The position numbers and the translations under genes are program-made. DNA of 13,843 nucleotides from an uncultured Bacteroides sp. (GTDB lineage: Bacteria > Bacteroidota > Bacteroidia > Bacteroidales > Bacteroidaceae), in the NCBI GenBank assembly GCA_900556625.1, contig USPQ01000073.1:1-13843 (forward strand), given 5' to 3'. Positions 7,250 to 13,697 of this stretch are shown here, piece after piece; positions within the stretch are counted from its first letter, which is position 1; the number at the start of each line of letters is the position of its first letter. The notes below the pieces were generated by a model. It worked only from the letters and a program-made list of their open reading frames with translations. It searched no databases and had not been told where the DNA came from.

Positions 7250-8572
7250 TTACCAGTTTCTTTTCACTGTGCGATATCCGTATCCGATAATCACAAGGAA
7301 ACAGATAAATGGCAGAATGAATGAAACATTGACAGCCGGAAGCCAACCGATTTCCTTCATGTCAATAATGCATGCCTGTAACGGAGGCAGGACGGAACCT
7401 CCCAAAATAGCCATGATAAGACCGGCTGCCCCGAATTTGGCGTCGTCTCCCATACCTTTCAAGGCAATACCGTAAATGGTTGGGAACATCAGTGACATAC
7501 AGGCGGAAACTGCTACCAGACAGTAGAGTCCGAAAATGTTTTGAAGGAAGATGGTGCCCAATGTGAAAAGACCTCCGAAGATAGCAAGAATCATCAATAA
7601 TTTTCCGGCATTGAGATAACGCAGGATAAAAGTGCAGATAAAACGGCTGACACAGAAAATGACCATTGCTATGATGTTGTATTGCTGGGAAAGTACTTCT
7701 GCGCTTTTTTCATCCATGCCGAAATCCGGTGACATGAACAGATGTGTTCCGTATTGAATGATAAATGTCCAGCACATAATCTGTGCGCCTACATAGAAGA
7801 ACTGTGCAATTACACCTTCACGATAACGTGTTTCCATGAAAATACGTTTGAGGGTAGGGAAGAAGTCTATTTTGTGGTTTTGATCTCCATTCTTAGGCAT
7901 TTTAACAAGCCGTATGACGATGAGCATAGCCAAGATAATCAGACCGATAATAAGGTAGGGGGCAATCAAAACAGTAAGGTCGCTTTCTTTGATAGCTTGA
8001 AACTCACTATCATTGAGCAGTGCCCGTTCTTCGGTACACATCGGGTGTAATTTTGCCTGGATAAACTGCATTGCTACGTACATTCCCAAAAGGGATCCCA
8101 TCGGATTAAAAGACTGGGCAAGATTCAAACGTCGTGTAGCTGTTTCTTCAGTTCCCATAGAAAGGATGTAAGGATTACAACTTGTTTCCAGGAAAGAAAG
8201 TCCGCAAGTCAGAATGAAGTAGGCGATTAGGAACGGATAATATTCCCCTGTCATTTTAGCGGGGAAAAATAAGAATGCTCCGAAAGCGTACATTCCGAGC
8301 CCTAGCAATACACCTGCTTTGTAGGAGTATTTGCGGATAAATATTGCGGCAGGAAAAGCCATTGCGAAATATCCTCCATAAAAAGCTACTTGTACAAGTG
8401 CACCATCAGTAGCGCTCATTCGGAAGATTTTGGAGAATGCCTTTACCATCGGATTGGTAATGTCGTTTGCGAATCCCCATAACGCAAAACACGAGGTAAT
8501 GAGAATAAAGGGAATAAGATAACTGACGCCATCTTTTGAGATGATGGACTGTTTAGTGTGTTTCATGGTCAT
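7250..8572 (-). CDS. fucP: L-fucose:H+ symporter (major facilitator superfamily)
   Basis: A 440-aa MFS permease with about 12 hydrophobic segments; E. coli FucP is 438 aa. It imports L-fucose with a proton across the inner membrane. Recognisable FucP segments are SYLIPF, FALWGFAND (residues 29-37), AFYGGYF, KYSYKAG, LSFLETSCNP and RLNLAQSFNPMGS. The Glu of LETSCNP (Glu129) matches the proton-linked Glu135 of E. coli, and the Gln/Asn in LAQSFN match sugar-contacting residues. The E. coli pair Asn43/Asp46 reads Asp37/Asn40 here, an exchange of acid and amide. Seven bases separate the fucK stop from this ATG, so it is the last gene of the fucose operon. A second ATG two codons in (8566) is an equally plausible start. 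Confidence 0.94.
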   Translation of the reverse strand: MTMKHTKQSIISKDGVSYLIPFILITSCFALWGFANDITNPMVKAFSKIFRMSATDGALVQVAFYGGYFAMAFPAAIFIRKYSYKAGVLLGLGMYAFGAFLFFPAKMTGEYYPFLIAYFILTCGLSFLETSCNPYILSMGTEETATRRLNLAQSFNPMGSLLGMYVAMQFIQAKLHPMCTEERALLNDSEFQAIKESDLTVLIAPYLIIGLIILAMLIVIRLVKMPKNGDQNHKIDFFPTLKRIFMETRYREGVIAQFFYVGAQIMCWTFIIQYGTHLFMSPDFGMDEKSAEVLSQQYNIIAMVIFCVSRFICTFILRYLNAGKLLMILAIFGGLFTLGTIFLQNIFGLYCLVAVSACMSLMFPTIYGIALKGMGDDAKFGAAGLIMAILGGSVLPPLQACIIDMKEIGWLPAVNVSFILPFICFLVIIGYGYRTVKRNW

Positions 8573-8579
8573 TATAATT

Positions 8580-10010
8580 CTATTTTTTAGGATGATAAAC
8601 TTGTGGTGTTATGCTATGTCTTACAATCTCTCGCAGTTCGTGAAGATCGGATATCTCTCCTTTTGCCATTGCTTGCGTCAGGATATTTCCTATTGCGGTA
8701 GCTTCTACCGGACCGGCATATACGGGAATGCCAAGTGTATCGGCTGTCAACTGATTGAGTAATTTATTTTGTGATCCTCCACCGATAATGTTGAGTTGGC
8801 GAATTGGAGAAGGAAGACAACGGTTGAGTTTTTCCACCGCTTGCTTATATTTGAAAGCTAAGGATTGGAGCACGCATTTCACCATTTCCGCTTTGTTCTG
8901 TGGAACCGGAAGGTCGTGTTGTCGGCAGTAATCCATAAGAGCGTTTTCCATATTTACCGGATTCATGAATAGTGCATCATCTACAGGGATGATGGAAGCA
9001 ATCGTTGCTTCGGCAGCTTGTGGAATGAGCGTGTCATAGCTCTGTTCTTCGCCACGTGTTTTCCATTCACTCATCAGACGTTGCAGAATCCATAAACCTG
9101 TGATATTTTGCAGAAACCGGATACGGCCTCCCACGCCACCTTCATTCGTAAACTGAGCCAGCCGCGCTTCCTCTGTAAGTATCGGTTCGTCTACTTCTAC
9201 TCCCAACAGCGACCAAGTGCCGGAACTTAGAAATGCGATAGGAGATTCCGTAGCGGGAACTGCGGCAACAGCGCTAGCCGTATCGTGTGAACCTACTGCA
9301 ATTACGTCTACAGATCCTAAGCCTGTTTCTTGGGCAATATCCTCTTTTAAAGTTCCTCTGATAGTACCCGGATAGATGATTTCGCCGAACAAGTGTTCGG
9401 GAAGTCCGAGTGTACGAATGGTAGATAAAGACCATGTTCGTTGCCGTGCATCGAGTAGTTCGGATGTAGAGGCAATGCAATATTCATTGTTGGCTATTCC
9501 TGTCAGAAAGTAGCTGAAAAGGTCGGGCATGAATAAAAGCCGTTGGGCTGCGTCTAATTGCGCATCCTTACTTTTTTTCATGCTGTAAAGCTGGAATAAC
9601 GTATTGATCGCCATTACTTGTATACCGGTATCGGCATAGTGTTGCTGTTCGTTTAAGAACTTGAACACTTCTGTCGGCATTCTATCCGTTCGTGCATCCC
9701 GGTAACAAACTGGGTTTCCTAGTAGATTACCATCCTTGTCAATAAGCCCGAAGTCGACTCCCCAAGTATCGATCCCGATTCCTTTAACGTCATACCCTCT
9801 TTGTGCGGCCTGTTTTAATCCGGTCTTCATATCCTCAAACAAGGCGGGAAAATCCCAATAAACATGATTACCGAGTTTAACCTGACGATTGGGGAAGCGG
9901 TGAACTTCCTCCAATTCCAGCTTACCGTGGAGAAGAGAGCCGGCGATAATACGCCCGCTTCCTCCTCCAAAGTCTGCTGCTAAATAAGTGTTTCTATGCG
10001 TATCTTTCAT
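8580..10010 (-). CDS. fucK: L-fuculokinase, rhamnulokinase-like FGGY-family kinase
   Basis: A 476-aa sugar kinase of the FGGY/RhaB type. In this operon it should phosphorylate L-fuculose to L-fuculose-1-phosphate with ATP in the cytoplasm. The N-terminal ATPase-fold loop is YLAADFGGGSGR (residues 9-20), the sugar-binding segment is GIGIDTWGVDFGL (about 97-109), followed by CYRDARTDRMP, the catalytic-type loop AVGSHDTASAVAAVP, SSGTWSLLG, and the C-terminal nucleotide segment NIIGGGSQNKLLNQ with ATAIGNILTQAM. These motifs are closer to E. coli rhamnulokinase (RhaB) than to E. coli FucK, so the fuculose assignment rests mainly on its position between fucA (18-bp gap) and fucP (7-bp gap). An L-rhamnulose kinase side activity is possible. 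Confidence 0.88.
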   Translation of the reverse strand: MKDTHRNTYLAADFGGGSGRIIAGSLLHGKLELEEVHRFPNRQVKLGNHVYWDFPALFEDMKTGLKQAAQRGYDVKGIGIDTWGVDFGLIDKDGNLLGNPVCYRDARTDRMPTEVFKFLNEQQHYADTGIQVMAINTLFQLYSMKKSKDAQLDAAQRLLFMPDLFSYFLTGIANNEYCIASTSELLDARQRTWSLSTIRTLGLPEHLFGEIIYPGTIRGTLKEDIAQETGLGSVDVIAVGSHDTASAVAAVPATESPIAFLSSGTWSLLGVEVDEPILTEEARLAQFTNEGGVGGRIRFLQNITGLWILQRLMSEWKTRGEEQSYDTLIPQAAEATIASIIPVDDALFMNPVNMENALMDYCRQHDLPVPQNKAEMVKCVLQSLAFKYKQAVEKLNRCLPSPIRQLNIIGGGSQNKLLNQLTADTLGIPVYAGPVEATAIGNILTQAMAKGEISDLHELREIVRHSITPQVYHPKK

Positions 10011-10028
10011 GGTATGTGTTTCCGGATA

Positions 10029-10667
10029 CTATTTTGTTTTCTTTCCCAATACGTAGATTTCCAGATCTTCTATCTCCGCCGGAGTCAGTACTGAGTAGTC
10101 TCCACCGGATTGGACAATGATACGGCAAGCCATTTCAAAGAAAGTAGCCCGTTCATATACCTGATCGAAATCTTTTCCGCATACTACTTGCCCGTGATTG
10201 GTCAACAACACGGAATTATGATTCAACATGGCTTCTACCACTGCTTTGGCCAGTTCCGGCGAACCGGGACGGTAATAGGGAATCACCGGTATTTCCGAAC
10301 CTACATGGCAAGGAATTTCTGCCGTTACATTGAAGTTGGTCGGCTTGTTTTTCATGCAGGAAACGGCCGTTGCATATTCCGACTGAAAATGGAGGACTAC
10401 ATTTACATCCGGGCGTTCGTGAAGAATGCCCAGATGGAAGGTACTTTCCATTGACGGTTTTACTCCATTGGTAGGAGTGCCACTGGCAATATTGCAGATG
10501 GAAACTTTCTCCTTATATAAAGTCGGTACCCAAGACCCCGTACCTGAAATCAATGCTTCTTCACCAATTCGCCAAGAGAGATTGCCGCTACTGCATAACA
10601 TCAGCTTGGCAGCTCCATAGCGATGTGCCTGTGATAGAAACTGTTCAATATGTTCGTTGGTAATCAT
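10029..10667 (-). CDS. fucA: L-fuculose-1-phosphate aldolase, class II aldolase/adducin family
   Basis: A 212-aa protein, close to E. coli FucA (215 aa), expected to split L-fuculose-1-phosphate into dihydroxyacetone phosphate and L-lactaldehyde using a divalent metal. The phosphate-binding region is SSGNLSWR and SGTGSWVP; Glu74 in KPSMESTFH fits the catalytic Glu73 of E. coli; His93 and His158 (TNHGQVV) fit metal ligands His92 and His155. The third ligand, His94 in E. coli, is Gln95 here (VVLHFQSEYATAVS). A longer open frame would start at 10730 and overlap fucI by 47 bp, but residues before MITNEHIEQF do not fit the family, so ATG 10667 is chosen, leaving 16 bp after the fucI stop. The fuculose role is inferred from operon position; other sugar-phosphate substrates cannot be excluded from sequence. 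Confidence 0.87.
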   Translation of the reverse strand: MITNEHIEQFLSQAHRYGAAKLMLCSSGNLSWRIGEEALISGTGSWVPTLYKEKVSICNIASGTPTNGVKPSMESTFHLGILHERPDVNVVLHFQSEYATAVSCMKNKPTNFNVTAEIPCHVGSEIPVIPYYRPGSPELAKAVVEAMLNHNSVLLTNHGQVVCGKDFDQVYERATFFEMACRIIVQSGGDYSVLTPAEIEDLEIYVLGKKTK

Positions 10668-10683
10668 AATCTGCGTTTTAATC

Positions 10684-12459
10684 TTATTTATAAATAGGAC
10701 CGTAAGTTGTACAAGCTCTGTAGTCTGCACCCTCTTTGTCCATACCGAAAGCGTTCCATGCGGCTGGGCGGAAGATCTGGTCTTCTTCTACGTTGTGCAT
10801 ACATACAGGGATGCGGAGCATAGAGGCAAGAGTGATTAAGTCCTGTCCGATGTGTCCGTAACTGATAGCTCCGTGATTGGCTCCCCAATTGTTCATTACT
10901 GAATATACATCTTTGAAAGCCGGTTTATCGCACAGGCGGGGAACAAACCAAGTAGTAGGCCATGTGGGGTCGGTACGCATATTGAGTTTCTGGTGAATTT
11001 CCGGGTCAATCTCAACTGTCCATCCTTCTGCGATTTGCAGGACAGGACCAAGACCTTTGACCAGGTTCAGACGCATCATAGTGACAGGCATTCCACCTTT
11101 TGACAGGAAGTTGGATGAGAAACCGCCTCCACGGAAATAGTCACGGTCCGCCGGATACCAAGTTGTTGCCTTCAGGCAGTTTTCTACATCTGCATCAGTC
11201 AGGTTCCACGGCTCTTTCATCACCGGATTGCCTTCCGCGTCTACCGATTGACCGGAACCGTCGAGCGTAGTGGCACCGGAATTGATAAGATGGATAATAC
11301 CGTTTGCTGCCAGACCACTCAATTCTTTGCCGGTCACACGTTTCACGGCTTCGGGACTCCAATAAGTACGCACATCTGAGAATATTTGAGCGCGATTAGT
11401 CAGCAAGTGACCGAACAGCATAGCTACACCGTTGCAGGCATCATTTTCAGTAGCTACTACAAATGCTTCACGGATACCGTTCCAATCGAAGGAAGTATTG
11501 AGTAAGGCTTCCGGATAGTCACCGTTCGGATAGAAGTCAGTCCATTGGCGTTGTCCCTGGAAGCCGGCTGCGATAGCGTTATGTCCCAAAGCTTCTTCCT
11601 TGAATCCCATCTCTTTAAGTTTCGGGTTTCCGGTCATCAAGTCACGCATGATAATCATCATCTTTACGATAAATTCCCAGTCTGCGTCTTTCTGCTCGCG
11701 GGTTTTACGTTTTTCGGGACGGTTCTTGAAGTCATCACCTTCGTTTACCTTGCAATACTTTTCAGTCCATGCCATTGCTTTGGCGTATTCTTCGTGGTCG
11801 TAGATACCCTCTTCCATGCGGCGGATAATCTCTGTCAGGTCGATAGATTCATTGCGCATACCCAAATATTCCTGGAAGAAATCAGGATTGACGATAGAGC
11901 CGGCAATACCCATAGATACGCTCCCCATTGACAGATAAGACTTGCCTCTCATGGTGGCTACTGCCTGTGCGGCGCGTGCAAAGCGAAGAATCTTTTCCGC
12001 TACATCTTCGGGAATTGTGTTGTCGTCCAGATCTTGAACATCATGTCCGTAGATTCCGAATGCGGGAAGTCCTTTTTGTGCATGTCCTGCCAATACTGCT
12101 GCCAGATATACAGCACCCGGACGTTCTGTTCCATTGAATCCCCAGACTGCTTTCGGGTAATACGGGTTCATATCCATTGTTTCCGCACCATAACACCAAC
12201 AGGAGGTTACAGTGATAGTGGAACCTACACCTTCTCTTTCGAACTTCTCTGCACAAGCTGCACTTTCGGCTACGCGGCCGATGGTACTGTCGGCAATCAC
12301 GCATTCTACGGGACTTCCGTCACCGTTTTTCAAATTGCTGCTGATTAATTCGGCTACGGCTTTAGCCAAATTCATTGTCTTTTCTTCAAGGCTTTCACGA
12401 ACGCCACCCTGGCGACCGTCGATGGTGGGACGAATCCCGATTTTCGGATACTTTTTCAT
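10684..12459 (-). CDS. fucI: L-fucose isomerase
   Basis: A 591-aa protein, the same length as E. coli FucI. It converts L-fucose to L-fuculose (and D-arabinose to D-ribulose) using Mn2+, as a cytoplasmic hexamer in the family. The N-terminus KYPKIGIRPTIDGRQGGVRE is the family signature. The three metal-binding residues of E. coli FucI (Glu337, Asp361, His528) are found with a uniform one-residue offset: Glu338 in VATENDACNG, Asp362 in IFSDVRTYWS and His529 in NWGANHGAISYGHIG. All are intact, so the enzyme should be active. It is the first catabolic gene, 66 bp downstream of fucR, and a FucR-type operator lies in that gap. Confidence 0.97.
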   Translation of the reverse strand: MKKYPKIGIRPTIDGRQGGVRESLEEKTMNLAKAVAELISSNLKNGDGSPVECVIADSTIGRVAESAACAEKFEREGVGSTITVTSCWCYGAETMDMNPYYPKAVWGFNGTERPGAVYLAAVLAGHAQKGLPAFGIYGHDVQDLDDNTIPEDVAEKILRFARAAQAVATMRGKSYLSMGSVSMGIAGSIVNPDFFQEYLGMRNESIDLTEIIRRMEEGIYDHEEYAKAMAWTEKYCKVNEGDDFKNRPEKRKTREQKDADWEFIVKMMIIMRDLMTGNPKLKEMGFKEEALGHNAIAAGFQGQRQWTDFYPNGDYPEALLNTSFDWNGIREAFVVATENDACNGVAMLFGHLLTNRAQIFSDVRTYWSPEAVKRVTGKELSGLAANGIIHLINSGATTLDGSGQSVDAEGNPVMKEPWNLTDADVENCLKATTWYPADRDYFRGGGFSSNFLSKGGMPVTMMRLNLVKGLGPVLQIAEGWTVEIDPEIHQKLNMRTDPTWPTTWFVPRLCDKPAFKDVYSVMNNWGANHGAISYGHIGQDLITLASMLRIPVCMHNVEEDQIFRPAAWNAFGMDKEGADYRACTTYGPIYK

Positions 12460-12488
12460 GTTTTTTATATTATATGGTTAATTGAACT

Positions 12489-12508
12489 CTGTGCTGAACT
12501 GTGCTGAA
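12489..12508 (-). promoter_or_regulatory. Putative FucR operator between fucR and fucI
   Basis: Two perfect tandem copies of the decamer CTGTGCTGAA (12489-12498 and 12499-12508), one helical turn apart, lie 30 bp upstream of the fucI ATG. The core GTGCTGAACTGTGCTGA (12491-12507) differs at one of 17 bases from the site upstream of fucR (13544-13560). In the transcribed direction the core reads TCAGCACAGTTCAGCAC. A site here would allow control of fucIAKP separately from fucR, either at an internal promoter or as a roadblock to transcription. Confidence 0.6.
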
Positions 12509-12525
12509 TGTGCGGCAAAAAAAAA

Positions 12526-13521
12526 TTAGAGGGATTTTCGAAGCCTGACTCCGGTAGGGAGGTACTTCTGTACAGAGGCGTCATTGAGAACGAAGTTTGC
12601 CGCTTCGTTCCCCATCATTTCCCAGTCAATAGTCAATGAGGTAATTCCTTCGTCAATCACTTCGTAAGAAGGAATATCATTGTATGCCAACAGGCCGAAA
12701 TCTTTTCCACATTTCAGTCCCTCCAATCTTCCTTGTTTGACCACCTTTACTACGTCTTGTTGCTTGATGGCTATATAGGCTGCCCCTTTCTGTACTACCA
12801 GATTTTCAATGTCTTCCTGTATCTCGTATGAAAATCCTTGTTCTTCGCAGAAACGGATAAAATATTCTTTGCTGCTTTGCGGATGTTTTAATCCTTTAGA
12901 GAACAGGAATACGATATGACGGTATTTGTGCATTTTGTCTTCCAACGTCAGTAATGCCTGGTAGAAAGATTCGTCAAAATCCTGACAGATATAGAAATAC
13001 TTGCTTTTCTCGAATTTGCCGAAGTCCAGAAGAAGCAGTCGTGCAGGATTAATTTTGTTAAGGGCTGTGCTGAATTTCTCGTTGTCGAAATTCATCACTA
13101 TATATTTGTTGTATTTTCCTACGGATTCGCGAATGATGGTATTGAACAATCGCTCGTTGTATTGGTGAAACAACAGGTCGACCTTATAATTAATAGGCAG
13201 TCGTTTGACGAAACTGTTGTATAAAGCTTCTTTGAAAGGGGTATACTGGTCGAGTAACAATAAGACATTAGTCACCTGGCTGGTCACATAGTAACCTTTG
13301 CCGGGAGTGGAGTCAATCAGTCCCCGTTCACGTAAATCAAGAAAAGCCTTGAACACCGTATCGCGCGATACTCCATAGTGTGCACTCAACTGATTGATGG
13401 AAGGCAAAGAATCTCCTTCAAGAAACTCTTTCCTGGAAATAGCCTGACTAAGTGTGTCTGCCAATTGTGTGACCTTAGTTGCCTGTTGTCCGAATGTTGC
13501 TTTCTTATCAGTTCGTTTCAT
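12526..13521 (-). CDS. fucR: L-fucose operon repressor, GntR-type HTH with LacI-like effector domain
   Basis: A 331-aa regulator. Residues about 14-80 form a GntR-type winged helix-turn-helix: SRKEFLEGDSLPSINQLSAH followed by YGVSRDTVFKAFLDLRERGL, with the wing segment DSTPGKGYYV. Residues about 90-325 look like a periplasmic-binding-protein/LacI-type effector domain, with an end typical of that fold (LLAYNDIPSYEVIDEGITSL). It is the first gene of the fucose operon. By position and similarity it corresponds to B. thetaiotaomicron FucR, a known repressor of fucose genes that senses L-fucose. Putative operators lie upstream of itself and of fucI, which suggests autoregulation. The ATG at 13521 precedes a basic N-terminus (MKRTDKK). 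It is not the metazoan/E. coli DeoR-type FucR; the name only reflects the same pathway. Confidence 0.93.
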   Translation of the reverse strand: MKRTDKKATFGQQATKVTQLADTLSQAISRKEFLEGDSLPSINQLSAHYGVSRDTVFKAFLDLRERGLIDSTPGKGYYVTSQVTNVLLLLDQYTPFKEALYNSFVKRLPINYKVDLLFHQYNERLFNTIIRESVGKYNKYIVMNFDNEKFSTALNKINPARLLLLDFGKFEKSKYFYICQDFDESFYQALLTLEDKMHKYRHIVFLFSKGLKHPQSSKEYFIRFCEEQGFSYEIQEDIENLVVQKGAAYIAIKQQDVVKVVKQGRLEGLKCGKDFGLLAYNDIPSYEVIDEGITSLTIDWEMMGNEAANFVLNDASVQKYLPTGVRLRKSL

Positions 13522-13543
13522 GCTAATATTATAAGAGTTAACC

Positions 13544-13560
13544 GTGCTGAACTATGCTGA
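13544..13560 (-). promoter_or_regulatory. Putative FucR operator at the fucR promoter
   Basis: GTGCTGAACTATGCTGA on the plus strand (TCAGCATAGTTCAGCAC in the transcribed direction) is two TCAGCA direct repeats 10 bp apart. It begins 2 bp after the likely -7 element and should cover the transcript start, so bound repressor would block RNA polymerase. It matches the fucI-proximal site in 16 of 17 bases. Confidence 0.6.
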
Positions 13561-13562
13561 TG

Positions 13563-13570
13563 CAAAGAAA
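13563..13570 (-). promoter_or_regulatory. Probable -7 promoter element of the fucose operon
   Basis: The minus strand reads TTTCTTTG followed by CA, one mismatch (TT for TA) from the Bacteroides TAnnTTTG element. No clear -33 TTTG is visible. The inferred transcript start falls inside the adjacent operator, and the leader to the fucR ATG (13521) would be about 35 nt. Confidence 0.45.
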
Positions 13571-13622
13571 GGCATTTTATTTTGAAAGAGACTAATTATT
13601 TACTATGTTTTATAGCAGAAAA

Positions 13623-13657
13623 TAAAAAAATCCCCTTCGGCGAACCGAAGAGGATTT
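13623..13657 (-). terminator. Rho-independent terminator of rpsP
   Basis: AAATCC-C-CTTCGG (13628-13640) pairs with CCGAAG-A-GGATTT (13645-13657) around a CGAA loop, with a single C/A mismatch. On the minus strand the hairpin is followed by TTTTTTT (13630-13624 reversed). It lies 40 bp after the rpsP stop and isolates the ribosomal gene from the fucose operon promoter. Confidence 0.9.
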
Positions 13658-13697
13658 ATTGCTTTTTCCTAATTTTTTATTCGGAACCTGCTGAAAA

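Noticed and set aside
10668..10730. N-terminal 21-residue extension of fucA overlapping fucI
   Set aside because: The extra residues do not resemble the class II aldolase N-terminus, would overlap fucI by 47 bp, and would make the protein longer than the family. The ATG at 10667 gives 212 aa and metal/catalytic residues within one to three positions of E. coli FucA numbering.
11545..11931. Antisense open frame within fucI
   Set aside because: fucI is complete with all metal ligands; the opposite frame has no family features.
12509..12516. Third copy of the FucR decamer (TGTGC after the two perfect copies)
   Set aside because: Only five or six bases match and the spacing is off by one, so I count two copies.
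12526..12575. Possible terminator at the end of fucR because of the following T9 run
   Set aside because: I could not build a stable hairpin directly before the T run; the operon is more likely continuous with an internal control site.
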